Assembly: GCA_902388545.1 (NCBI GenBank)
Contig: CABMPS010000061.1
Coordinates: forward strand, 1 to 9,828
Direction of reading: 5' to 3'
From: an uncultured Collinsella sp.
GTDB lineage: Bacteria; Actinomycetota; Coriobacteriia; Coriobacteriales; Coriobacteriaceae
Length of the DNA stretch: 9,828 nucleotides
This document shows, one piece after another, positions 1-6,497 of this stretch (positions are counted from its first letter, which is position 1; each line of letters opens with the position of its first letter). The position numbers and the translations under genes are program-made. The notes under the pieces are model-generated. The model saw only the letters and a program-made list of their open reading frames with translations, searched no databases and had not been told where the DNA came from.

Positions 1-2
1 GA

Positions 3-43
3 AACAAAAACGGGGGATGCGGCTTGCATCCCCCGTTTTTGTT
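3..43. terminator. Strong bidirectional intrinsic terminator
   Basis: An 18-bp perfect stem (3-20 with 26-43) encloses a 5-base loop at 21-25. The stem core is GC-rich and is flanked by A-runs on one side and T-runs on the other, so either strand's transcript ends in a U-rich tract. It begins 4 bases after the stop codon of the metallophosphoesterase gene, so it ends that minus-strand transcript. It could also serve a convergent plus-strand gene lying left of the window, which cannot be seen. Confidence 0.93.
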
Positions 44-47
44 GCGG

Positions 48-515
48 TTAGTCCAAGTCAATAAACTTGGTGCTTAGGATCTTGCCGTCTTTAACGAGCA
101 TTCTGGCCATGGTGGGGCCTCGGGTGCCTCTGGGGTAGCTGGCGCTGCCCGGGTTGAGGACTAAGCAGCGGCCTACTTGGGCTTCTTTGGTTACGTGGGT
201 GTGACCGTTGATGGCTACGTCTACGGATCCCACCGGAAGGTCTTCGCGGTAGTGGGCTACGGCGAATTTGAGGCCTTCGTAGGTAAAGAGTGCAAGACGG
301 TCTACATCGGGGCCGTAGTCGCGGTAGTAATCGTTGTTGCCCAAGACGGCCCGCACGGGGGCGATGGTGCATAGGTGCTCGTAGTCCATCTCTGACGTGA
401 GGTCGCCGGCGTGGATGATCAGGTCTGCGCCCTCAAGCTCATCCAAGAGCGCAGGCGATAAATAGCCGTGGGTGTCCGAGATGATGTCGATACGCTTGGC
501 GCTTGCACTGTTCAT
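48..515 (-). CDS. YfcE/MJ0936-type metallophosphoesterase
   Basis: A 155-residue calcineurin-like phosphoesterase of the small bacterial YfcE/MJ0936 type, which hydrolyses phosphodiesters with two metal ions in the cytoplasm. The physiological substrate is not known from sequence. The expected metal-binding blocks are present in order: D14-x-H16, G37-D38, G59-N-N-D62, H88, G104-H-T-H107, then N121-P-G-S124. Length is normal for the family and no signal peptide or membrane segment is seen. The ATG at 515 has a GGAAGGG ribosome site at 521-527, about 5 bases upstream. The residue after H88 is Tyr, where many relatives have Gly. It lies 96 bases after the LytTR regulator's stop codon, with a terminator hairpin between them, and no separate promoter is obvious. 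Family assignment is firm; the role is not. Confidence 0.9.
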   Translation of the reverse strand: MNSASAKRIDIISDTHGYLSPALLDELEGADLIIHAGDLTSEMDYEHLCTIAPVRAVLGNNDYYRDYGPDVDRLALFTYEGLKFAVAHYREDLPVGSVDVAINGHTHVTKEAQVGRCLVLNPGSASYPRGTRGPTMARMLVKDGKILSTKFIDLD

Positions 516-554
516 GGGATCCCTTCCGCAAAAAACGATTCGGCAGATACATAC

Positions 555-605
555 AAAAAAGGCCCCACGGCTCCGCAGACGATGGGTCTACAGGGCTGCG
601 GGGCC
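555..605 (-). terminator. Intrinsic terminator after LytTR regulator 1
   Basis: On the minus strand an 11-position stem (605-595 with 571-561, one G-U pair and one A-C mismatch) is followed by six U residues (560-555). It starts 6 bases past the regulator's stop codon. An inner alternative pairing exists, CCGCAG (601-596) with CUGCGG (578-573), which competes for part of the left arm. The U-run ends only 39 bases before the metallophosphoesterase start codon. Confidence 0.8.
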
Positions 606-611
606 AGCGTG

Positions 612-1328
612 CTAGAGACTCAGGGCCTTCTTGAGCGGCACGACGCGGCGGCGAGAAACCGGCACGCGTTCGTCGACGCCCGTAATGCCCAGCTGGATGG
701 CGCCCGAGGGCACCGTCTCGACGTCCGTGACGCACGCTAGGTTGACGATATAGCGGCGGTGAACACGGAAGAAGCCAAAGTCGCAGAGCTTGGCCTCAAA
801 CTGCGCCAGCGAGGTCGTCGACAAAAAGCGATCATCGACGGTATAGATGCAGGAGTAATCGTCCTTGGCCATGATAAAGCGAATGTCGTCCACGGGAATG
901 AGCACCTTGCGGCCGCCCTTTTCCACCGGGATACGCTCGATGGTCACCTTGCTGTCCGTAACCGGCTTGGCGCGTTGCATGACCTTCTCGATCGCGCGAT
1001 CCAAGCGAGCTTCCTCGACCGGCTTCATCAGATAATCGACGGCATCCACGTCGAATGCCTCGACCGCATGGTCGCTATACGCAGTCACAAACACGATCGC
1101 CGGCGGATTTTTGAGCTTATGCAGCGCCTCGGCAAGTTGCAGGCCCGAGGCACCGGGCATCGAGATATCGAGAAACACGACATCCACGCGACTTTCCATA
1201 AGCATCTCGATGGCGGAGCGGACGCTCGACGCCTCCGTGATCGTGCCGATCTTGCCCGTTTGCTCGAGCAGGAAGCGAAGCTCCGAGCGAGCCGGCGCCT
1301 CATCATCCACAATCATCGCACGCAGCAT
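612..1328 (-). CDS. LytTR-family response regulator (pair 1)
   Basis: A 238-residue response regulator: an N-terminal receiver domain (about 1-120) joined to a C-terminal LytTR DNA-binding domain (about 132-236). Receiver residues are intact: acidic pair D8-D9, phospho-acceptor D54 in FLDISMPG, T82 and K102 in MKP. The LytTR part shows the usual FFRVHRRYIVNL stretch and an SRRR motif near the end. It should be phosphorylated by the kinase encoded just upstream and act as a transcription factor binding direct repeats. I chose the ATG at 1328 because GAAAGG lies 10 bases before it and the protein then starts MLRAMIVDDE as is typical; a TTG at 1349 would add 7 residues with no family support. 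The gene follows the kinase by 72 bases and is last in the glycosyltransferase-kinase-regulator operon. Its targets are unknown. Confidence 0.93.
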   Translation of the reverse strand: MLRAMIVDDEAPARSELRFLLEQTGKIGTITEASSVRSAIEMLMESRVDVVFLDISMPGASGLQLAEALHKLKNPPAIVFVTAYSDHAVEAFDVDAVDYLMKPVEEARLDRAIEKVMQRAKPVTDSKVTIERIPVEKGGRKVLIPVDDIRFIMAKDDYSCIYTVDDRFLSTTSLAQFEAKLCDFGFFRVHRRYIVNLACVTDVETVPSGAIQLGITGVDERVPVSRRRVVPLKKALSL

Positions 1329-1338
1329 AGGGATAAAA

Positions 1339-1344
1339 CCTTTC
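1339..1344 (-). promoter_or_regulatory. Ribosome site deciding the start of LytTR regulator 1
   Basis: GAAAGG on the minus strand, 10 bases before the ATG at 1328. It overlaps the region that would be coding if the upstream TTG at 1349 were used, which argues for the ATG. Confidence 0.6.
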
Positions 1345-1360
1345 GTCAACTAACTACGCC

Positions 1361-1387
1361 GGGCATCCGTCGCATGACGTTGAGCCC
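1361..1387 (-). other. Small stem-loop between kinase 1 and regulator 1
   Basis: The 72-base gap holds a weak nested hairpin: GGGC/GCCC (1387-1384 with 1364-1361) around CGTC-ATGC-GACG (1379-1368). It has no U-run, so it is not a terminator. It could be an mRNA-processing or stability element, or chance. Confidence 0.25.
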
Positions 1388-1400
1388 GTAGCCTTTTATT

Positions 1401-2744
1401 TTACTCTTGAATGTCAAAGATGCTCTCTGACAAATCAAGATGAAGGAGCACTTTGGTGCCCTTGCCCGGCGCCGATTCGACACGCGTATAGGAGTGCGGC
1501 CCATAAAAGCGATGGATGCGCTCCGAAATATTGTGCATGGCCACACCGGCGCCGCCACCCTGGGGAGAGCTGGCGTCGGGACGGGCAGAGCGCTCGTCAA
1601 ACAGTCTGGCGGCGGTACCCTCATCCATGCCCACGCCATTATCGGCCACGGCAATCAAGATTGCATCCTCGCCGTCTTGGTGAACGGTCACGTCGATCCT
1701 CAGGGCGTCGTCATCGCCCATACCATGACGTACGGCGTTCTCGACAATCGGCTGGATCACGAACGCCGGCACCAGCGTATCTTCCACGTCCTCGGACACA
1801 TCGAACGTCGCAAGCACGCGGTCCTCGCCAAAGCGGGCCTTCTCAAAGGTAAGGTAGCGCTTGGTCTGTGCGACCTCGCGCGAGACCGGGATAAGCGACC
1901 CCGAGTTGTCGAGCGTGGCGCGATAGAACGACGAGAACTCACGAAGCAGTTCGCGGGCCCGCAGCGGGTCGGTGCGCGTAAACGATGCAATGGTGTTCAG
2001 CGTGTTGAACAGGAAGTGCGGGTTAATCTGCGCCTGCAGCGCACGCACCTCGGCGCGCGCCGTGAGTTCCTTTTGCACCTCGAGCTCGTGGATGGCGAGC
2101 TGCGTGGACAAGATCTCGGCAAAGCCCGAGGCAAGCGCATACTGGGTACGGTCGACGGCGCGCGGGGTCTTGTAGTAGAACTTGAGCGTGCCGACGGTAC
2201 GATCGCCCACCTTGATGGGGGCGATAATGCCGGCGGGAACTTGGTTGTGCGAGCCGTCCGAGCCCACGACATCCACCATACGGTTGAACGACTGCACGAT
2301 GCCATGTTCGATAACGTAGCGTGTGGCAAGCGTGTGGATGGGAGTATCGGGCAGCAGTTTTTCCTCAAACTCGCCCGCGCAGGCAAGCACGTTGTCCTCG
2401 TCGGTGATGGCCACCGTCATGGCGCGCGTCTCGGGCAAAATGCGCCGGCACACCAAACGCGCCGACTCCTGCGTCAGACCGCCCTTAATGTCCTCGAGCA
2501 TGGCCGAGGCCACCGAGAGCGTCTCCTCGGTGTACTGGGAGCGCACCGAATCGGGATTGAGCGTCAAAAAGATAAAGATGCACAGAAAGATGCACAGCAG
2601 CGCGCAGGCAATCACCGTGGCGATCGGCTCGATACCGGTCACCAAGGCAAAAATAAAGTACACCAGCACGCAAATGGCGCATGCAACGGCAATGATGCGA
2701 AAGATTGATATTGAACTATCGCGCTGGGCGCGGCGGTCGATCAT
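1401..2744 (-). CDS. LytS-type membrane sensor histidine kinase (pair 1)
   Basis: A 447-residue histidine kinase of the LytS/YpdA group (His_kinase PF06580 plus HATPase). Two hydrophobic helices lie at about 14-36 and 40-62 with almost no loop between them, then a GAF-like sensory region at about 85-215, a linker, the phospho-acceptor H243 in the family motif INPHFLFNTLNT, the N box (QPIVENAVRHG, N336), the G1 box (ADNGVGMD, D368) and a glycine-rich GGGAGVAMHN G2 box near 397-405. Classical LytS has five or more N-terminal helices; here only two remain, so the signal is probably sensed in the membrane or by the cytosolic GAF part. The ATG overlaps the glycosyltransferase stop as ATGA, and its GGAGG (2752-2756) lies inside that gene's last codons, so translation is coupled. 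It should phosphorylate D54 of the downstream LytTR regulator. The ligand is unknown. Confidence 0.93.
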   Translation of the reverse strand: MIDRRAQRDSSISIFRIIAVACAICVLVYFIFALVTGIEPIATVIACALLCIFLCIFIFLTLNPDSVRSQYTEETLSVASAMLEDIKGGLTQESARLVCRRILPETRAMTVAITDEDNVLACAGEFEEKLLPDTPIHTLATRYVIEHGIVQSFNRMVDVVGSDGSHNQVPAGIIAPIKVGDRTVGTLKFYYKTPRAVDRTQYALASGFAEILSTQLAIHELEVQKELTARAEVRALQAQINPHFLFNTLNTIASFTRTDPLRARELLREFSSFYRATLDNSGSLIPVSREVAQTKRYLTFEKARFGEDRVLATFDVSEDVEDTLVPAFVIQPIVENAVRHGMGDDDALRIDVTVHQDGEDAILIAVADNGVGMDEGTAARLFDERSARPDASSPQGGGAGVAMHNISERIHRFYGPHSYTRVESAPGKGTKVLLHLDLSESIFDIQE

Positions 2745-3928
2745 TCGGCCCCCTCCAGGATACTGATCAGTTGTGCGTCACGCCAAAGCCCGTCCATGAT
2801 CTTGGGCCAAAAGCTCTGGAAACGCAGGTAGCTTGCAGCGTTTTGGCGCGCATAGGCCTTTGCCTCGCCGATACCATGGCGCCAAATGCGCAGGTAGCCC
2901 TCATGCTCGCGGGTAAACACGCTGCGGACCATAGCGGTCTTGCGCACGCGGTCGTCGAGCTCGCGCGAAATCCACGGGCCCGGGTAGGGCATGAGCGATG
3001 CCGCCGTAACGGGGATGAGCTCCTTTTGATGCGCGGCGAACGTCAACTTGGCCCGTTCGTAGTACCAACGGTATACATCCTGCATAAAGCGCGGTGAGCG
3101 CTTTTCGGACTCCGGAGGCAGATGGCGCACGGTCCACTCGTTATCGAACCACACGTCGTAGCCAAACATACGCATGTTAAAGAGGTAATCCAAGTCCTCG
3201 CCGCGGGTGATAAACGGGTCAAAGGCCACACGCGTAAAGGCGCGGGCGTGCAGGGCCATCAGGCCGCCGCACACGTAGTTGGAGCGCGAGATGCGGGTGC
3301 CCGAGAGCGCCTTTTTCATCCAACGGTTGAACTCGATGCGCTTGGTCCACCAACGATGGCAGATGCCCGCCTTGTCCGTGGGAGCCAGCGGCGAGCCGTC
3401 GCGATCGTAGAAATAGCCGCTCTTGACCAAGATCGGCAAGCCCTGACGCGTCTGCTGCCCCAACGCATAGGTCGCGCGCTTCATAAAGTCGGCGTCGATG
3501 ACAGTCTCATCGTCATCCAAAAAGATAACCGCGTCATGCCCCAGCACAGCGGCACAGGCTAGCCCCATGTTGCGGATGGCACCGTAGCCTCGCAGGCTCA
3601 CGCACTCGCCCGAACCCTTGGGCGCGATCTGAGCAACCCGGTCTGCGATGCGCGAGGCCTGGGTGTTGGTGACAACGGTGACCTTGAGCGTGGGATGCGC
3701 GTCGACAATCTCGTGCACGCGCAGCGACACATCGGCTGTGGCAGAAACAGGACAGACCACCAAAAGGATGATGCGCGGGATGTCGCACACCTGCTCAAGC
3801 GAGGCCAGGCAGCGGTCGAGTTCGGGATTGTCGGCGTTGAGTCGCGTCGAATGGTCATAGGTGCCAGGGGCGTTTGCGCAAGCGTCATCGCCCGCCCAAT
3901 ACGTTGGAATCACGACCGTGGCGTTCAT
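2741..3928 (-). CDS. GT2-type glycosyltransferase
   Basis: A 395-residue GT-A fold glycosyltransferase, family 2-like, transferring a sugar from a nucleotide-sugar donor; donor and acceptor are not readable. It opens with the typical beta strand VVIPTYW, has RGYGAIRNMG at 113-122, the metal/nucleotide-binding acidic motif FLDDDE (D138-D140), and a likely catalytic-base region G243-E-D245 followed by a conserved-looking RHLPPESE stretch near 268-275. No signal peptide or clear membrane helix is present, so it is probably cytosolic or peripheral, acting on a lipid-linked or surface glycan. The ATG has GGAGG (3936-3940) 7 bases upstream. It is the first gene of an operon: its TGA overlaps the ATG of the LytS-type kinase. 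That linkage suggests its product belongs to the same envelope process the kinase monitors, which is inference. No other polysaccharide genes are nearby. Confidence 0.88.
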   Translation of the reverse strand: MNATVVIPTYWAGDDACANAPGTYDHSTRLNADNPELDRCLASLEQVCDIPRIILLVVCPVSATADVSLRVHEIVDAHPTLKVTVVTNTQASRIADRVAQIAPKGSGECVSLRGYGAIRNMGLACAAVLGHDAVIFLDDDETVIDADFMKRATYALGQQTRQGLPILVKSGYFYDRDGSPLAPTDKAGICHRWWTKRIEFNRWMKKALSGTRISRSNYVCGGLMALHARAFTRVAFDPFITRGEDLDYLFNMRMFGYDVWFDNEWTVRHLPPESEKRSPRFMQDVYRWYYERAKLTFAAHQKELIPVTAASLMPYPGPWISRELDDRVRKTAMVRSVFTREHEGYLRIWRHGIGEAKAYARQNAASYLRFQSFWPKIMDGLWRDAQLISILEGAE

Positions 3929-3949
3929 GCCTTACCCTCCCTGCAACAC

Positions 3950-3985
3950 AAAAACGGGACGCCGCCAAACACAGGCGACGCCCCG
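3950..3985 (-). terminator. Terminator-like hairpin directly before the GT2 gene
   Basis: On the minus strand a 12-position stem (3985-3974 with 3966-3955, two mismatches) with a 7-base loop is followed by five U residues (3954-3950). It lies 115 bases past the transporter stop codon but only 21 bases before the glycosyltransferase ATG. It may end the transporter transcript, or act as an attenuator in the leader of the glycosyltransferase operon. Confidence 0.75.
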
Positions 3986-4001
3986 CGACCTAGCTGATTC
4001 C

Positions 4002-4007
4002 ATCATA
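4002..4007 (-). promoter_or_regulatory. Candidate -10 box of the GT2-kinase-regulator operon
   Basis: TATGAT on the minus strand (five of six to consensus) is the best -10 candidate in the 171-base gap before the glycosyltransferase. No good -35 hexamer is found 16-18 bases upstream; ATTGC/GCAAT half-sites occupy that region instead, which would fit an activator-dependent or repressed promoter. Transcription would start near 3995, upstream of the terminator-like hairpin. Confidence 0.35.
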
Positions 4008-4022
4008 CCCACTTGGGCAAAT

Positions 4023-4051
4023 CATTGCTCGCAAGTCGCAATGTTTATTGC
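4023..4051. repeat. ATTGC/GCAAT half-site cluster upstream of the GT2 operon
   Basis: CATTGC at 4023-4028 and GCAATG at 4038-4043 form a 6-bp inverted repeat with a 9-base spacer. A further ATTGC lies at 4047-4051. The cluster sits just upstream of the candidate -10 box. A similar cluster occurs in the leader of the second two-component operon, so it may be an operator. Confidence 0.35.
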
Positions 4052-4099
4052 GGATAACCCCAAAAGAGTATCGCGGACAGGCACAATAGCCGCTCGCTC

Positions 4100-5359
4100 C
4101 TATGCGGCATGCTCTGCCGCCCGAGTCATGCGGGACAGGCGGACCAGTAGCATAAAGCCAACGACCAGCAGCACGCCAATGGAAAGGACGCCCAGCGACG
4201 GGTTGCCGGTCAGCGAGGTGACGACCGACACCAAGAAGGTGCCCATAACACTTGCATAGCGGCCAAAGATATCAAAGAAGCCGTAGTACTCGTTGGACTT
4301 TTCCTTGGGAATAATGCGGCCAAAGTAGCTGCGGCTGAGCGCCTGCACGCCGCCCTGGAACAGGCCGACCAAAATGGCAAGCACCCAAAACTCAAAGGCA
4401 GTCTTGAGGAAGAACGCGGCAAAGAGCACGATGCCCATATAGGCGGCGACTGCCACCAAGATCATGTTGAGCGTGCCCACGCGGCCGGCGAGCTTACCGT
4501 AGATGATGGCGGACGGGAAGGCCACAAACTGCGTAACGAGCAGCGCCAGGACCAACTGGGTCGAATCGATGCCCAAGGCCGATCCGTAGCTGGTTGCCAT
4601 GGAAATGACCGTGTGCACACCGTCGATATAGAAGAAGAACGCGATCATGTAGACCAGCACGGTCTTGTTGTGGGCGATCTCGCGCATGGTGTGTCCGACC
4701 TCGGAGAACACGCCGCCCACGATGTGGCCGATAGTGTCCTCGGGACCGCGCTCGCGACCGTACTTCTGCTTATAGGTGCGAATGAGCGGCAGGGTAAAGA
4801 TGAGCCACCAGGCACCAGTGATGATAAACGACAGACGCGTTGCCAGCATGGTGGGGACACCAAGAGCGGGACCACCCATGATAAGCGCCAGGCAGATGAT
4901 GAACGGCACAGTGGAACCGATGTAGCCCCAGGCATAACCCGAGCTGGACACGACGTCCATGCGCTCGTCGGTGGTAATGTCGGGCAGCATAGCGTCGTAG
5001 AACGTCATAGAAGAGTTGAGGCCGATGGTGCACAGCACGTACACAGTCAAAAATGCCATGGCGGACATTGGGATAGCCTGCGCCAGGCAAAGAACCAGGC
5101 CCGTGAGGAAGAAGCCCAAGAAGAACTTGATCTTGTTGCCGGCGTAATCGGCAAGCGCGCCCAGAATGGGCATGAGCATGGCAATGACCAGCGAGGCAAT
5201 CGTCTGAGCGTTGCCCCAAGCGACCACCAGGTCTGCCGAGGAAGCACCGGTATTGATGGCGTTAAAGTAGATGGGCACCACCGAGGTATTGAGCAGCACG
5301 AGGGCCGAGTTTCCCACATCGTACATGACCCAGTTACGCTCGAGCTTGGTGTATTTCAT
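4100..5359 (-). CDS. UMF1/Atg22-like MFS transporter
   Basis: A 419-residue polytopic membrane protein, hydrophobic over nearly its whole length and consistent with about 12 helices. It matches the UMF1 (Atg22-like, PF11700) branch of the major facilitator superfamily: N-terminal ERNWVMYDVGNSA (8-19), GALADYAGNK (67-76), DAMLPDI (122-128), SGYAWGYIG (140-148), FFFYIDGVHTV (241-251), GLFQGGVQALSRSYFGR (332-348) and EYYGFFDIFGRYAS (357-370). Fungal Atg22 exports amino acids from the vacuole; bacterial substrates are mostly unknown, so export of amino acids or small metabolites is only a guess. The ATG at 5359 has GAAGGG (5369-5374) 9 bases upstream. It follows the phospholipase-like gene by 101 bases, with no strong terminator between, so the two may be co-transcribed. 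I saw no convincing promoter in that gap. Family is sure; substrate is not. Confidence 0.92.
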   Translation of the reverse strand: MKYTKLERNWVMYDVGNSALVLLNTSVVPIYFNAINTGASSADLVVAWGNAQTIASLVIAMLMPILGALADYAGNKIKFFLGFFLTGLVLCLAQAIPMSAMAFLTVYVLCTIGLNSSMTFYDAMLPDITTDERMDVVSSSGYAWGYIGSTVPFIICLALIMGGPALGVPTMLATRLSFIITGAWWLIFTLPLIRTYKQKYGRERGPEDTIGHIVGGVFSEVGHTMREIAHNKTVLVYMIAFFFYIDGVHTVISMATSYGSALGIDSTQLVLALLVTQFVAFPSAIIYGKLAGRVGTLNMILVAVAAYMGIVLFAAFFLKTAFEFWVLAILVGLFQGGVQALSRSYFGRIIPKEKSNEYYGFFDIFGRYASVMGTFLVSVVTSLTGNPSLGVLSIGVLLVVGFMLLVRLSRMTRAAEHAA

Positions 5360-5460
5360 GGACAGGGACCCTTCGTATTCGCCCGATATGCAGTTAGTTC
5401 ATCGTACCCCAATTGTCCAGAAGCGCCGGTAAGGATTCGGCAAAGGGGCACGCATGGGCC

Positions 5461-6405
5461 CTACTCCTCGCGGTCGAACTCCTCGTCGGCGCCGAGCACG
5501 CGACCGCTGTAATTGACATGGTTGGTCACGGCTTCCATATCGCCGGTCTCGATAAAGCGGGCAACCGTGCACTCGTAATCGAGCAGCGCGCGGTCAAAGA
5601 CCTCGGGGAAGCTCTCGGTCGAGACTTCATCGGTAAAGGGGTTCTTCCATGCCAAGTGGCCCAGGTTGCCGGTACGCTCGGGCAGCTCGGTCGTCACGCG
5701 GTGCGCAAGGCCGTCGAGCAGCGAATAATCGTGCACCAAGCCCTCAACCAGCGAGATCGCGCGCGTCTTTACGGAGCCGGCCGGCTCAATCGCGCGGTAA
5801 AGTCGCTGCATATTGGCAACGGCAGCACCGTACTCCCCCGCCGGAATGTCAATGCCGTACACGCGTCCGGCAACATAGCTCATCAGCACGCCGGCCACGC
5901 GATTGATGCGATCGGTGGTGACGATCTCGCCCGCCGGCGGGTAATCGTCAACCGTAGCGCCATCGCGTTTAAGCTGCAGCATCAGTACATCCAGGTCGCT
6001 CTCGATCACGGCATGGACCTGACTGCTCGAATCCTCAAGCTCTGAATCGGACTCCACGATGCCAAACTGTTGCTCATAGACAAAGGGGTGAGCGTTGCGG
6101 TCGAGCACGTAATGAGACAGCAGGCCCAGCGCAAAGGCACGACCCAAGCTGGCGTCGCGCGGCAGCAGATGCGACACGCCATCGCGCAGGCACGCGAACT
6201 GGCGAGACATGCGCGACCGATGCATGACCTGCGCCAGCAGCGTGCAGTCGGAAACACGCGGTGTCAGAATGTGAAAGAAAAACGGGTCGGGGCCTTGGTT
6301 GCCCAAGATAAAGGCAATGCGCTCTTCATCGGACGTGATGACGCCCTGCGGAAGACGGTCGATGCTTTCCTCGCCAAACAGATGATGGGTGATAAGCGCG
6401 GGCAT
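5461..6405 (-). CDS. Zinc-dependent phospholipase C-like protein
   Basis: A 314-residue protein of the zinc-dependent phospholipase C-like family (PF00882), built on a helical metal-binding fold. Candidate ligands are visible: H7-H8 near the N-terminus, D40 in GNQGPDPFFF, H98 in LLSHYVLDRNAHPF with D102 and H106, and H131/E135 in HAVIE. Secreted clostridial phospholipase C enzymes have a signal peptide and often a C-terminal membrane-binding domain; both are missing, so this is a cytosolic relative and its substrate is unknown. The start is the ATG at 6405, with AAAGGA (6411-6416) 5 bases upstream; a GTG at 6435 would add 10 residues and put the ribosome site inside the gene. The C-terminal third has no motif I recognise. 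It lies 92 bases after LytTR regulator 2, with no terminator between, and 101 bases before the UMF1 transporter. Confidence 0.82.
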   Translation of the reverse strand: MPALITHHLFGEESIDRLPQGVITSDEERIAFILGNQGPDPFFFHILTPRVSDCTLLAQVMHRSRMSRQFACLRDGVSHLLPRDASLGRAFALGLLSHYVLDRNAHPFVYEQQFGIVESDSELEDSSSQVHAVIESDLDVLMLQLKRDGATVDDYPPAGEIVTTDRINRVAGVLMSYVAGRVYGIDIPAGEYGAAVANMQRLYRAIEPAGSVKTRAISLVEGLVHDYSLLDGLAHRVTTELPERTGNLGHLAWKNPFTDEVSTESFPEVFDRALLDYECTVARFIETGDMEAVTNHVNYSGRVLGADEEFDREE

Positions 6406-6410
6406 AATGA

Positions 6411-6416
6411 TCCTTT
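6411..6416 (-). promoter_or_regulatory. Ribosome site deciding the start of the phospholipase-like gene
   Basis: AAAGGA on the minus strand, 5 bases before the ATG at 6405. It supports that ATG over the in-frame GTG at 6435, which has no comparable site. Confidence 0.75.
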
Positions 6417-6437
6417 CGATTTCATTCGATGCCACCC

Positions 6438-6464
6438 ATTATGCCCACCGCGCGCCCATGCCAA
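6438..6464 (-). promoter_or_regulatory. Candidate promoter of the phospholipase-like gene
   Basis: On the minus strand TTGGCA (6464-6459) and CATAAT (6443-6438) each match five of six consensus bases, with a short 15-base spacer. It lies 33 bases before the start codon. The spacer is shorter than ideal, so read-through from the kinase-regulator pair remains an equal possibility. Confidence 0.3.
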
Positions 6465-6497
6465 ACCTGCGATGGTAAACGACGGCACGCAAGCCTC

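Noticed and set aside
1329..1349. TTG start giving a longer LytTR regulator 1
   Set aside because: The receiver domain begins properly at the ATG at 1328, which has a ribosome site in the added segment.
1440..2708. Long plus-strand open frame (422 codons) opposite kinase 1
   Set aside because: Its translation is rich in Arg, His and Gly with no recognisable motif or hydrophobic pattern, while the minus strand encodes a clear histidine kinase. It is an antisense shadow of GC-rich coding DNA.
5390..5398. Near-match to a LytTR site (GCAGTTAGT) before the UMF1 gene
   Set aside because: One mismatch, no partner repeat at a proper distance; such matches are expected by chance.
5440..5463. Weak GGGC/GCCC hairpin after the phospholipase-like gene
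   Set aside because: Only 4 bp of stem and a short CUUU tail; too weak to call a terminator.
4613..5512. Plus-strand open frame (299 codons) opposite the UMF1 transporter
   Set aside because: His- and Asp-rich composition typical of the reverse complement of a membrane protein; no motif, and the transporter on the other strand is convincing.
6406..6435. GTG start giving a longer phospholipase-like protein
   Set aside because: The ribosome site AAAGGA lies inside that extension, and MPALITHH at the ATG is a normal family N-terminus.
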